From Paratinospora sagittata (taxonomy: Eukaryota; Streptophyta; Magnoliopsida; Ranunculales; Menispermaceae): 64,000 bases of DNA. The notes under the pieces were generated by a model. The model was given only the letters and a program-made list of their open reading frames with translations. It was not told where the DNA came from and did no database searches. Position 1 is the first letter of the stretch. The number at the start of each line of letters is the position of its first letter. Made by a program: the position numbers and the translations under genes. The stretch is from NCBI GenBank assembly GCA_035771175.1, contig CM069597.1, positions 12,249,001 through 12,313,000 on the forward strand, read 5' to 3'. Of the stretch, positions 35,447 through 47,562 are shown in pieces.

Positions 35447-38241
35447 CTATGATGAACCACTTGAGCTTGTTCTCACACTTTTGATAAATTTGTCAAGTAC
35501 AATTGTCTGCCTAGATTTTTCAATGAACTTTTCATGGGCATTTTTGGAAACACCGAATTTGAATGGATCAAGAGGTGGACTAGGTTTAAAGCATTTAGCT
35601 TTTCGTTCTGCAAGGCCTTGAGCAAAATCAGGAGAAAGTTTACGACCTTTAAATTCTTGCCTGATTGGTCGCTTGCATTTGGGATTGGGGAAAGTTTTTG
35701 ATGAGGGGTCCAAAGGTGGAGACACTCTTCTTGTGATTCTATAGAAAAGTTCTTCTTCACCTTCTAATATTCCTTGAAGTTTGTCAGACTCCTTAGGTCC
35801 TTGGGGACGTGTGAAGGCTGGAGCTCGTGGTGCTGGTGGAACCTTTACACCCTTATTCTCCAATAGATGAAAAAATATTCCAAAACATTTCATACTTGAG
35901 CTAATGTACCATACAGTAGAGTGCATTCTACTATTTATTACCTTGAAAAGGTTTTCAAAGAGGCCTACTACTCCTTCCACTCGATCTACAGCTGAGATAA
36001 CGGTATACGAGAGATCCATGATGGTAATGGCAAAGAAAGGCATCTTGTTTTCCAAGTTGTGAAGTTGTTCAGCAGCATGAGTAACCAAATCGAGAATCTT
36101 GGTTAGTCTATTGTCCTCTTTGTGTGCTGGCCTGACAGAGGTAACATTTATTTTCAAACTAGAGATGGCCTGCAGCACTAGATCAAGCGTTGTTTTGCTT
36201 GTCACTTGATCCAAGATAGCATTCAAAACTGATTGCAAAGTGTTAGAATTGAACGTATCTTTAGAGGTGTCAACCACTTTACCTCTTAAGCTTTAAATTT
36301 CTTCAAGAATCTTCTGTAAAGCTTCAGCAATCACAACATTCGAAGTGTTACTTGTTGTAGCCTGTGATACTTGAGGTCTGGCTTGAGGTGGTTGAGAGCT
36401 TGATGATCTTTGTTGTACTGATGAAACAAAGTCTTTCATGAATGCCCTTATCTGTTGCATATTATCTTTAATATCCTTAACAATATCATTGTTAAGTGAT
36501 GAGGTAGAAAAATATTGCATGACACTTAATTGTTGGTTCAGTTGTTGTGTCGCTGTCTCGAGCAATATGGTTGCCTTGATCAGGTGAGAGGTGAAGTTTT
36601 TATCTCATTCATTTCAATTCTCTCATGAGGCTTCAGATATGCTCTGATTTCTACCAGTATCTCATTCTTCTACTGTATTTGATTTTCTTCCAATCTATTC
36701 ATCACCTGAGACATGACAAAAATCTGATATTCTCTTACTCGTCTCAAGAAGTCTTCCTCTCTGAAGAAATCATCAGTTGGCCTGCTGGTAGAAGGATAAA
36801 GTGGTGGCTCATGATCCGAGTGATCTTCCTGTTCTTCTTCTACATGAAAATCAGCATTAGCCTCATGATACTCTTCAGTGTGATCCTTTTCATCAACATT
36901 TAATTTTACTTCATCTCCTTGGTAGGGTACGAAAGCCAGATCATAACCCTTTTTTTCTTTTGATTCTCCACCATCGGACTCAGTTTTATTTGAATCATAG
37001 GGTTCAATTGATACAGGGATATCAAACGGAGATGGTTTTGTTCGAGTCCTCACAGACTCTTTATCTGGTTTTGGATCAACATTTTCTGACTCATTCAGAT
37101 GTTCTTCAACAATCGCCTAAGCAATCTGGTTCACCTCTTCTATTAGATGTTTTTCAGCTTGAATAGCCTGTTCTGCATGTTCAACTTCAACAGTCTTAGT
37201 TTGAACATCCACTTCTCTTGTTTCATTTTTTCATCTAGATTCTCCCTTAAGTGGAACTTTTGTCATTGGAACCCATTTTCCCAATGCAGGAACAAAGGTG
37301 TATCTCATTACTTGCACAGTGGTTTGACCTATGTAGTGGTATTTGCTGGTTTCCTTGAAGTTTTCTTCACTGAGACCAATTCCACATTTTTCGAACAGAG
37401 CGGTGAGGTACTTACCGAAGGGAAGACCTCCTCTTCTTCTAACCACGGTGTTCATCACATGAAAGAGGATATGGGCGAGATTCACTTTCTTTCTCTCTAA
37501 AATACACCATACTAGAAATAAATCTAAATTGGTCACATTACCCCTGCTACCATATTTGGGTTGAATGATATGGGTAATGATGTTGTGGAGTATTCTGGGG
37601 AGAAGTTCAAAGGACTGATTTGTGAGTTTCTTGTCGACACTCGTGTGGCCCTTTTTCTTTGAAACAAGATTTAAGGCAGAAAGGTTGTTGTAGCCTGGAT
37701 ACTGGACTTTATTTTTAGTGAATGAAAGTATGTGGGCACTTTCATCACTTGGCAGAGAAAAACTTTCCTAGAAGAATCTGGGAGAAATCTCAACAGATTT
37801 TCCCTTAACTATTGATTGTTTTGAGAATTCAGACTTTGGTTCATCAATTAAATTCAAGTAAAATTGGCTTATGAGGTTGGGGTACCATTTTGCTCTAAAG
37901 GAAAGAAGATTTGTCCAACCATGGAATTCAAACAGATACAGAATATCTAAATGAGAGTTTGTGAAAAACTCGAAATCGACAAAACATCCATCGATTACAG
38001 CTCGATTTATGAGCTTCTCTTTTTTGTCTCCTTTCTTGCTTGATTGGGTAGAAGAGGATGGGTGAGATGGTCCAGCCGCGGTTTCTATTGGAGGTGTAGG
38101 TACTGATGGTGTGGTTTCCTCAGCCAGTTCGGCGTGAGTGGGTTCAATCCTTGGTCTCACATTCCTATCTGGAGATGAAGACGGAGAAACAACTCTCTTT
38201 TTAGGAGAAAAGGTGCAAAGCTTTTTGGATTTAGGCGCCAT
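35447..38241 (-). pseudogene. Env-like / putative plant transposon ORF (family A element)
   Basis: The start MAPKSKK at 38241 opens a frame with a basic, Ser-rich N-terminus and then a segment resembling the 'putative plant transposon protein' core (GWTNLLSFRAKWYPNLISQF). Later pieces, broken by stops and shifts, lie at 37231-37536 (NLAHILFHVMNTVVRRRGG), 36670-37053 (very acidic, with EEEQEDHSDHE), 36293-36565 (Gln-rich, probable coiled coil) and 35447-36277 (C-terminal part, matching 1-805). Intact, it would be around 900 residues. It occupies the place of the env-like ORF in SIRE/Maximus elements, between gag and the polypurine tract, with no pol present. Function unknown; the present copy is dead. 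Confidence 0.65.
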
Positions 38242-38896
38242 AGAAAGTTTTAAGAAAGAATAAAGGTGAAGAGCTGACGTGGCTTGGCGAAAACCAGCAG
38301 AGTAGAAAAACAAAGTGACTTGAGAAAGAATAGAAAGAAGTATTTATCAAAAGTTAAAAATGGAAATCTAGCAGTAACTTTTGGGAGTGATTTCAAGTGA
38401 TTTCTTGACGAAGCGTCCTAGGGCATCAAATGGTAAAATGACTTTTAGGTCACAAGAAGTTTGATTTTATATTTTTAAGCGATAAGCATGCTCCTGTCAC
38501 ATACTCACACGTGTCGTGACCTGATATCTAAAGGCGATTTAACTTGTCTAACGTTTGTGACTTATTAGCGTCCTCATTCGCGTATAATTTACTTACTGGT
38601 ACTTGATCAATTTTGACTAATTAAACTTTAGTATTATATGGTTGAATAATTAATGTCACAATTTATATCGCATCAACCAAACGTCAAGAATTTAATCATG
38701 AGCAAGAGTATTTAAGTATTCTAAGCATCGCATGATTAAAGACAATCATTTATATCTGATAATCACCAATGAATATATTCTAATAAAAGTCGTAGAGAGA
38801 AACTTTTATACCTTTGCAAATTTTTACTTTTACCTCAAGGTACTACAAAATCCTCGACTAGTGCACTCTGTCTCTTTTAAAAGCAGTTGAAGTAGT
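38242..38896 (-). other. Spacer between gag and env-like ORF, with A-type motif arms
   Basis: No pol remnant is visible in these 650 bp. On the minus strand AGGACGCTTCG (near 38418) and GAGGACGCTAATAAG (near 38580) repeat the left arm of the family A U3 dyads, 170-350 bp upstream of the env-like ATG. Confidence 0.5.
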
Positions 38897-39970
38897 TCAT
38901 ATCTTTGTTGTCCATGTTAACTTCCTTCTAGACATTCCATCAGGAGATCTTTCATTGAGCGTCCTGGATGTTCTCGTTGAGGATTGTTGACTCATTGTTC
39001 TTATATCATCAGCAACTTCACTTCCGTTCTTGCTTGGTGCATTTGCAACAATGTCCTCTCTTTCAGACGAAGTTTCTAATCCACTCAAAATGTAATTAAG
39101 TTCTTAGAAGCTAATTTTAAACGGATTTGAATGCTCTTTTAGAAATTCTATTTTATATTTCCAATTTTCAAGAAAACTATTTAGGAAATATTGTACTAAT
39201 GTAGAGTGAGAAAAGATTTTTCCAAAGTTTTCAAGTTCATTTACTATACTTCTAAAACGTTGAAGATTATCATGAACTGACACACTTTCTAAAACCCTAA
39301 AGTGAACGAGTGACTTTTCAAATGTTCTAACTAGGTTTCTAGTCTCATCATTTCCTTCCATAGTTTCTCAAAGATTGCAGAGTTCTTTTAAGCTCATTTC
39401 CCATAGGTTAACAGTTTCAGCTAACATGGTTTGCTTATCATTCCATTTCTTAGGAAGCTTATCATAGAAATACACTAAAAATTTTTCTGCAGGTATTTCC
39501 TGATTGAGTTCTTACATTCCATAAAGAATGGATTGATATATGTTGCATGCCGTATCAAGAGATTTATTTTCAGATATCTCAAAGGCATCAAATAGTCTAT
39601 CAGACTCTTTAAGCTTCTCATCTCGATTGTTAATCTTTTTATAGGGAAGTGATTTGAGTGTCTCCCAAATCTCTTTGGCACTTTCGAGATGAACTACCCT
39701 CTCTACTTCTTCCTCGGGTAGGAAGCAGTACAAGGCATACACGGCTTGAGCGTTAAGCTCGTCGTTTAGTCTTTCCTTGTCTGTCCATAACTCAATAGGC
39801 TTGTTGGGCATGGTGTAGCCGTTTACAACCATTTCCCATAGACTGATATCCTTAAATCACAGAAAGGTTTTCATCCTTATCATCCAATCTTCAAACCAAT
39901 CTCTATTGAACATAGGTAGTCTATCTAAAGGTTGACCTACTTCTATAACTATGCTTCTGGTCATTGCCAT
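38897..39970 (-). pseudogene. copia-type gag (family A element)
   Basis: Starts MAMTRS at 39970, then LPMFNRDWFEDWMIRMKTFL, typical of the DUF4219/UBN2-type gag of SIRE-like copia elements. It continues with WTDKERLNDELNAQAVYALY, AKEIWETL, LVQYFLNSFLENWKYKIEFL and the tail LETSSEREDIV. At least four in-frame stops break it. The primer site and leader that should precede it are deleted, since the truncated LTR starts at about 39990. No zinc knuckle is seen. Confidence 0.75.
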
Positions 39971-39989
39971 TAATATCAAAGAAATTGTG

Positions 39990-41591
39990 AGAATTAAACT
40001 GGTACACTTTTTCTCAACTTGCGGGTGTGGGAACAATCGTTACAATGCTCAACTTGCAGGCGTGAGACCAACCTATCCTTACTTCCGGGTGTGAGACAAA
40101 CCTAAACTTTCTCTGCTTACGGGTGTGAGAACAATCATTTCTCAGCTTACGGGTGTGAGAAAACCTTGATTTACAGAAATGAATACTAAGTAGTTTATCT
40201 AACGACTGTTACAACTGTGATACAGTATACAAGATATGAGTTGGAGTACAATTGTATCCTACGAACTATCTCTCAAATTTTCCTTTTAGCAAGAATGGTT
40301 TAAGTTAAAATGATGTTGAAAATTTGAGTGAAAATAGTTCAATCTTTCAAATGATTTTTCAGATAAAGATATAGATTCAGCTCAGAATAAAAATCATTTG
40401 AATATGTAAAGTTCCAAAACAAAATGCTTTCGAAAACAAAATAACTTAAGCTTTTCAAATCAGAAGAAAATTCGACTAACTTTCAAAAGTGTCTTGGCTC
40501 AAGGAATTAAGTATCTTTCAAATAAATGAGTGTTGGTATTTATAGACTTGAAGAGATGAAGTTGTTGTTCATTTGAATTTGAATTTCAAATATGAACGTT
40601 TACTCACAACAGCTAGAATGTATCACGAAAATGGCAATTTCACATTTCATGAACATTCTTATTCTTACCGGATTCACGAATAAGGAAATTTTCTAACCGA
40701 CGTGGTTCGTCAATCAGAGGATATCTTTCACAAATCCAAAAAGTTGATTTTTGTAAAAAAATTTGTTCTAAAAAAGGTGGCTGAAAAAATTGTACATGTC
40801 AAAGCAGTAAAAAATATCATATTTGTCGTTTTGTTCCTTTGAGGGCGCTCATATCGTATTAGTGTCCTACTGAACTGTGAAGTAAGGGCGCTACAAATTC
40901 GTAAGCGTCCTGACTTACTTTGACAATTGAACGACTTAAGTAATGAGGGCGCTACTATACAATTAGCGTCCTATCTTGTTTGAAAAACACTTAAAAACAT
41001 GAGAGAGCTACTCAAGAGTAAGCATCCTGATATTAAAAACAGTTTTAAAACAACATTAAGTGCATTGATGGACAATAAGCGTCCTGAAAATTATTAAATT
41101 AATTCTAAGGATGAGGGCGCTCCTATCCAGGTAGCGTCCTGACAGTTATTCAACTTATAACAATCAGCGTCCTTAAAGACGAAAATCATATAAAAACTTA
41201 GAGAACTTTCAGTGCACTGAAACTTAGTTAGCATCTTCACAGTTTCAAAGGTTGAAGAATGGGAGGCCGCTACTAACAAGTAAGCGTCCTAATGAATCAG
41301 TTCAGTTCAACCTTGAACGTCAGTGACCTAAAAGACCATATAAAGTTTGTTTTGATTTTTTTATTAAACTCGATAAAATATGATTAAGACCAAGATATTT
41401 TCGGATTAAATCAAATGTTTTGGAGATCATGAAATATCTTTAAAATGTGATGGCCAATAGGCTTGTGAGCATAGTTCCTTGATCTTGATTCTTGATACAT
41501 CTGAAACACTTGGCAAGATCATTAGATACACAAATCTGGAGATATTTGGAATCATCAAAACATTTTCATCATAGGGTTCATTGAGATAACA
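39990..41591 (-). repeat. 5' LTR of family A element, 3' end deleted
   Basis: It starts TGTTATCTCAATG at 41591 on the minus strand, with dyads at 40851-41290, TATAAATA at 40537-40544, and four CTCAACTTGCGGGTGTGAG-type repeats near 40015-40160. The last 250 bp or so of the LTR, with the hairpin module and the primer site, are missing. About 120 bp near 41450 are also missing relative to 50165-50260. Confidence 0.8.
40851..41290 (-). repeat. Dyad-motif array in U3 (family A, minus copy)
   Basis: About eight units, read on the + strand as GAGGGCGCT...AGCGTCCT, for instance GAGGGCGCTA with TTAGCGTCCT near 40948 and GGGCGCTCC with GTAGCGTCC near 41115. Confidence 0.75.
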
Positions 41592-44500
41592 CTCAACTGC
41601 ATTGTTAAAGCATGTGGAGGGAAAACCACCTCACGAAGATTCAAGATCTTCACAGTTGTATTTGTTTAGAATCTTAGTGTTGCAGAGTTAACATTTACAT
41701 GTTCCAACCACACATGATTTGCATTTTTTTTAAAATTCATGCATATAGTTTGCAATTCTCATGCATATACTTTATTACGTGATTAATCATGCATGCACAC
41801 ATATTAGTTTGTTAATTATGCTATCACATGATTAGAATTGCTCATCATGCACATATTTATCTGTGATCAACATGCATTACTTTCACCAACTTTGCATGGT
41901 TTTACTATTTTACGTAAAATGCTCTCATTGTCTTAATCGTTGGTTTAATCGATCAAATTATTCATGTTCAACCTTGATTATTGTATCCCAATTGTGTCAA
42001 AATGTTTTTAAAATGTTAATCTATGTTTTTGATAGTGTCCTAAACCTAATTTGATCAAAAATCAAGTTTCTATCACTTCATAGTGAAGGAATGCGTTCCT
42101 AGTTGAACGAACTCGCTCCTGAACATTTTTCCTAAGACTCAGAGTTTTTTATCAGGGTTTAAGGAACCCCCTCCTGCTAAGAGAAACACATTCCTGTTGC
42201 CAAGGGAAAAATGTAAGATTTTTAAGAGTCAGTGGTTCTTGTTGAAGGAACCTGATGTCACACCCCACCCGGACGCGCCTAAACCGACGGAACACTCATA
42301 GGTGGGGTGCGAATGCATTATAACAATAACCGAGTACGCAGGTACTCAATTGAGTACAAATATGATTTCATTAATTTCAGAATGTATTTTTGTACAAAAT
42401 ATGATTGAGGGAACATCTTCCCAAAATCTCCCTATAATTAACAAGGGTTACAAAATGTGGGCCCAAAACCTCCACCAAGTCCACCTTAAACTCCTGTGAA
42501 AAATTGGATAACATTGGGGTGAGTTATTGCCCAGTGGGTAAAATAGTTCATAAATATGACAATTAATAAAGGAAACTTCATAATCAAATATCACATATAC
42601 ACAACATAGCATCATAATCAGTACAACATGTATGTATGCATGACACCGTCTCGTAATGGTTCTATGATTGTACGTCGCCCTAAGTTCGTGTACAGATGTC
42701 CATCCCCAGGTAAACCCGGGTTCTCATTGTACGTCCCTCCCCAAGGTCGTCGCCCTAGATTCACGTACAGATGTCCATCCCCAGGTAATCCCGAGTTCTC
42801 ATTGTACGTCCCTCTCCAGGGAAATATTAAGAATATTGAGCATTGCTTTTAACTATTTTGTGGATCATGAACCACTTATGTCCTTAGGTGGTGCTTTTGT
42901 ATGATGCCAATGCATGAGCAGGTCCGGTCCTTACTAACATTAGACAGGATTTGGCAGCTTCTGGTTATTCTTATTAGGTCAGTATCACCACGTGTAAAGT
43001 TAGGATGTTCAATATCACTTATACAAGCTGATAGCTTTCAAATAAGACCAACCAGATCAGTCTCCAGTTGAGACGTGGGACACGAGGTCCAACGGACACT
43101 TTGAGGAATGTGCTCCTTCAGTGGAGGGAAATTTGGGATTTTTCAGATTTCAAACCAGATGCACGCTCCTGCTTTGAGGAACGCGTTCCTGTGTCTCTGT
43201 GTGGTGTTTGTCTATAAATACCACACTTGCTCATTTAAAGAGCGACTTTTGCAAAACTAAAGAGAACTTGTGCGATTTTTCTACAGTGTTTATACTCATC
43301 CAAAACAAGTTCCTAAGCATATTTCAAACATCTTTCAAGCAAAAGTTCAAACACATTTGATCATTTAATCCAAGCTTCTGAAAAATTCTCTACATTTTTT
43401 CTAAACCTTGAGAAACTTTGAAGTTTCTCTTGTCCAAGTGTTCCAGACGATTTTAGTGATTTCAACATCAATCTTTGAGTCTTGATCATGTTTTCGAGCA
43501 ACCAACTTCACACAAGAAGAATCTCGTGCTTCAATCTTACCTTGTGGGGTATACATTTCTTTAAACTTGATTCTTGTGATTTTAGTATATGCAAATCAGT
43601 TTTGTGCTTATATTGTTATCTTTAAACTTATTTGCATTGAGTCAAGTTTGTAAAACCTATCTTGTTCTTCATATGAAAATACATTGTTTAGTGGTTTCAT
43701 AGATTGTATGTGGTATCGATTCATGAGCTAATATCATATCCCATTCAATCGAAGTGCTTAATCTATACTTGATTTGTTTGATTCTTGTTCTTAAACATAT
43801 ATTCATTTAGAATCATCTAGTCTTGATTATCGTAGTATATTGAGTCTTGTACATTAAACTTATATTTGTTTAGAATCAATATATTGATTAATTGTCCATA
43901 ATCGATTCATTATTTTACATAGCATATATTTGAATCGAGTGCATTTGACTAAAGAAACTATTTCAACACTTTGCATCATTTAAAATCATAAGTGATTAGA
44001 ATAGTATTTGTTGATTCATTCAAGATTGTAAGCTTCATTGTTGAGAGTGATTTTGATCACTTCTCTATTATTTTGTAATCTTGATGTATTGTTGACCTGC
44101 GTGTCAACTTTTGGATTATTTGACCATTGATTGTAAGGCACGTAACCAGGCCAGTAAGTTGGTTACAAGTGTGGCTTTCTAGCCAAGCCCTGGTGTGGGC
44201 TAAACTGTGACTTTCTAACTAAGCCTTAGTGTAGGTTAGAGTGTGAGTGGCTTCCTAACCAAGCCCTAGTGTCGGTTAGTGTATAGGCTTGAGCCAAGCC
44301 TTGGTGTAGGCTCGGTGTAAACGACTTCTAGTCATGCCCGGAAGTTGACTAGCCAATAGTGGATTAGGAAATCCTGACCGGTGTGGTTAGGTAGTAGAGG
44401 TAAACTCAAGGGGAGTCGAACCATTCTAAATCTCTGTGTTCGTATTTATTTCCTGCACTTGTCTTCATTTGATTTGTTTCTGTTGTTACCTACTGCGTAT

Positions 44501-44592
44501 TATATTCTGTTAATTTAATCAACTGAAAGGTAACACAAAAATTCACCAAGTCCAATTCACCCCCCCTCTTGGACTATAATACTAGGCCAACA
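41592..44592 (+). repeat. Family F LTR, 5'-truncated, split by another LTR
   Basis: The pieces 41592-42255 and 43083-44592 form one LTR of about 2.17 kb ending CTAGGCCAACA. Its start is missing because it abuts the family A LTR. It holds GGAACGCGTTCC-type dyads (42087-42250, 43100-43190), TATAAATA at 43213, repeats with GCCAAGCCCTGGTGTGGGC (44150-44330), a weak hairpin module near 44392, and CCAATTCACCCCCCC at 44553. No primer site follows. Confidence 0.75.
42256..43082. repeat. Unrelated LTR-like insertion in the family F LTR
   Basis: It begins TGTCACACCCC and ends GTGGGACA. The corresponding stretch near 44870 on the opposite-strand F copy is continuous, so this is an insertion. It contains two 75-bp tandem units (42673-42747 and 42748-42822) built on CGTCGCCCTA and GATGTCCATCCCCAGG. 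No clean target duplication is seen. The start resembles plant gypsy LTRs; the short ORFs over the tandem units are not genes. Confidence 0.5.
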
Positions 44593-46677
44593 AACTTTTG
44601 TTGTGAATGTTGTTTAAAAACACACAGGAACTTGTTTTAGACGAGTATAAACGATGTAGAAAAAATTGCACAAGTTCTCTTGATTTTGCAAAAGTTGCTC
44701 TTCAAATGAGAAAGTGTGGTATTTATAGATAAACACCACACCGAGGCACAAGAACGTGTTCCTTAACACAGGAGTGCGTTTTTGGTTTGAAATATGAAAA
44801 ATTTCAGATTTTCCTCCAATTAAGGACCGCGCTCCTTACTTAAGGAGCGTGTTCCTTATTATGTCCGTTAGGCTAAAGAACGAGTTCCTTCAACAAAACC
44901 ATTGTCTCTTAAGGCTATTCCCATTTTGCCCTTGACAACAGGACCACGTTCCTCCTTTAAGGAGCGCGTTCCTTAACCCCTGATAAAAAATTCACTGAGT
45001 CTCGAAAAAAAGCTCAGGAGCGTGTTCCTTCACTGACAAGTGAAAGAAACTCGATTTTTTATCATTTTAGGTTTAGGACATTGTCAAAAACATAAACTAA
45101 CATTTTGAAAACATTTTAAAACATTTTTGACATGATTAAGGCACGGTTAACATAGTTAAAACATGAGTAATTCAATCAATTAAACCAATGATAAAAGCAA
45201 TATGTTTGAAACACGTGAAACGGTAAAAGCATGCAAAGTTGACAAGATGAATGCATGTTAAACGTTGATCATTATATGTGTGATAAACAATTATGACCAG
45301 GGGCGTAGCTACCTATGGGCTAGCTTGGGCTGTAGCCTAGGTAAAGATTTTATAAATATATTACTTCTTGTTATATAAACATTTCATTTGACTTTAGCCT
45401 AAGTGGTAGAGTAGTATAATTTGATACTTTAAGTCATGGGTTCAACTCAACAGTCTTGCAATTTTTATTTTTTCTTCTCTATATATCCTTCTACCCAATA
45501 TTCATTTGTCTCCATTTTAAAAAACCCAATAATAATAATCAATAAATAATTGGATACAAGTCGACATTAAATAATTTTTAAAAAAATCACATACCAAAAA
45601 AATGAGAAAAAATTACCCATGTCACAACGCTATTATTATTATTATTATTTTTTGAAAAAAATACTTCCTAATGAAAGAAGAAAAACAAACAGTGAGATGT
45701 ACTAATTATTTGAAAAATAAAAATAAACATTTTCTTTTAACACTAGCATGCATCCACATTCATTTGTATATCAAGCCTCTCTCTAGTATCTAGCTCTCAT
45801 TTAACTAAACAGCCAGACATTGTGAATGGAATTAGTAGTTTATACATTTTATAATTATCTTTTTCATGTTATTTTAAATCTTACTCTACCTTTATTAACC
45901 TTATGAGATATTAATAAGTCACTTTTCGTAATTAGCCTAGGCAGATGTCTTCATTGCGTATACTTGAACCACCTTAAACTATCTTGGATACGAGATGTAG
46001 CTATTCATGGTTAGCCTAGGCTCACCCTTAATCACTAATTCAACGGCCAAATCCCCCAAAATGCAAATGCCCGATCGTAGCTCTAAATCAATGGTGAAAT
46101 TGTTGAAGACCTCTCGCAACTTTTCTTCTTCTTCTTCCCTAAAATTCAAATTGCCCAAATTGGAGCTCCAAATCAATGCCCAAATTGCAGCTCCAAATCA
46201 ACGCCAAATCAATGTCCAAATCATAGCTCTAAATCAACGCTCAAATCGCCCAAGAGCTCCTGCACTTCTTATCGTATCGTCGAGATTTTTGTAAAAAAAA
46301 TAATTAGCCCACCCGGAAAAAAAAATCCTAGCTACGCCCCTGATTATGAGTGAGTGACAACATAACTGCTAAACTAAAATATATGCATGCCTATTAATAA
46401 TAAACTAGACGAATGATTTTAAAAGGATGCAAATCATGTGTGTTTGGAACAAGTAAAAGTTACTCTACAGCACTAAGATTTTAATAAAGGGAAAGACAAT
46501 CATGAATCCCTTGAATCTTTTTGGGGTGTTGTTCCTTCTACATGCTTTGACAATATAGTTGAATCCCTTAGATATATCTAGTTTGCACTAAAACAACTAC
46601 GTCAAAGAGATTAGATAACACAAGTATGTTGTTTGAAATCATCAAAACAAAACTGAATAAGAGTAGTTACATCAACA
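44593..46677 (-). repeat. Family F LTR, 3'-truncated, containing a hAT element
   Basis: Read on the minus strand it starts TGTTGATGTAAC at 46677 and runs through dyads (44748-45030) and TATAAATA (44720-44727), ending at 44593 where the opposed + strand F LTR ends. Apart from the hAT insertion it is about 1.03 kb. It matches 12583-12653 and 15784-16262. Confidence 0.75.
45298..46342. mobile_element. Non-autonomous hAT-like DNA transposon
   Basis: 1045 bp with terminal inverted repeats (CAGGGGCGTAGCTA at one end, TAGCTACGCCCCTG at the other) and 8-bp flanking duplications ATTATGAC/ATTATGAG (7 of 8). The homologous site near 15926-15945 is empty and carries CAATTATGAC once. The 8-bp duplication and CAGGGGCG ends are typical of hAT. 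No transposase is recognisable; a 95-codon frame at 46007-46294 is low-complexity and probably chance. Confidence 0.85.
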
Positions 46678-47562
46678 TAATTACATTGTGTCATGCTACA
46701 TTATATAATGATGGGGCTGGATCTAAGAATGTCTTTTGACTGTGGACCAAAAAGTTGCATGTGGCATAAGGTTAAGCCCTTGCTTACGTGACTTGTAGCT
46801 CTTTTGCGCTCAATTCACGATTTCAAGGGGGTCATCACATTGTGATATAAGGTTGAGCCCTCACTTGCGTGATTTGTAGCCGTTTTGCACTCGGTCCTGT
46901 GATTTCAAGGGGGCCACCACACTATGATACTAAGCACTCGGCCCGCGATGTTTCTGTAGTTGCTCGATCATACTGCATTTCATGATTGTACCGTATTGTT
47001 GTGAATTGAAATGCATTTGATCTGTGTACTGTTATCTTTATTATTCTGTAAATGTTGTGTTTAACTTGCTTGATCCACTAAGTTATTAAGCTCACCCCAT
47101 TGTTTCACCTTTCAAGGATTTGAGATGGGTTAGGGTCAATTTGTACGGGGGGGCAGTTGCCAGTTCCAACTCACGTCGGAACTTATCTTTTTGTGTCAAG
47201 AGGTTGATGGTGTAGCTTATTTCTCTTTGGTGGCACTGGCCACTTTCTTTTGTAAGGGCATGTCCCTTTTGTTTTGTCTCCTTGAGAGACCCGCCTGTAA
47301 ATCTTAATATGATACTTTTGAACAACCTCTTTTAATATCAATGAAATATATTTATTTTGAAATGATGTGTTGTATATGGGCCCATGCTTCTATTGGAAAG
47401 CACTTATTGTCATACCCCGTTGACGAAATGTTGTAATGTATGTTCACGTGTTGGACTATTTCCGGGCTTGGCTGAGTGTGACAATCGACCACAAACACAT
47501 AGAGTTGGGCACTTATGAAATTGGGGTATAGGCTAGACGGAAGAAACTTTCAGGGCGTTACA
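46678..47562 (-). repeat. Gypsy LTR fragment related to family B
   Basis: Read on the minus strand it starts TGTAACGCCCTGAAAG at 47562. CTAGCC, CCCAATT and CAACTCTATGTG then follow in the same order as in family B LTRs, so it is a distant relative. It contains two 81-bp tandem units (46766-46846, 46847-46927) with TTTCAAGGGGG. The far end is cut at the family F LTR. Confidence 0.6.

Noticed and set aside
42628..42904. Two overlapping ORFs with internal repeats (PGFSLYVPPQGRRPRF and similar)
   Set aside because: They come from the 75-bp tandem duplication inside an LTR-like insertion; 75 is a multiple of three, so the repeats stay open in frame.
46007..46294. Captured host gene fragment in the hAT element (95-codon frame)
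   Set aside because: The frame is short, low in complexity and built from repeats of CCAAATTG and GCTCCAAATC. No protein family is recognisable.
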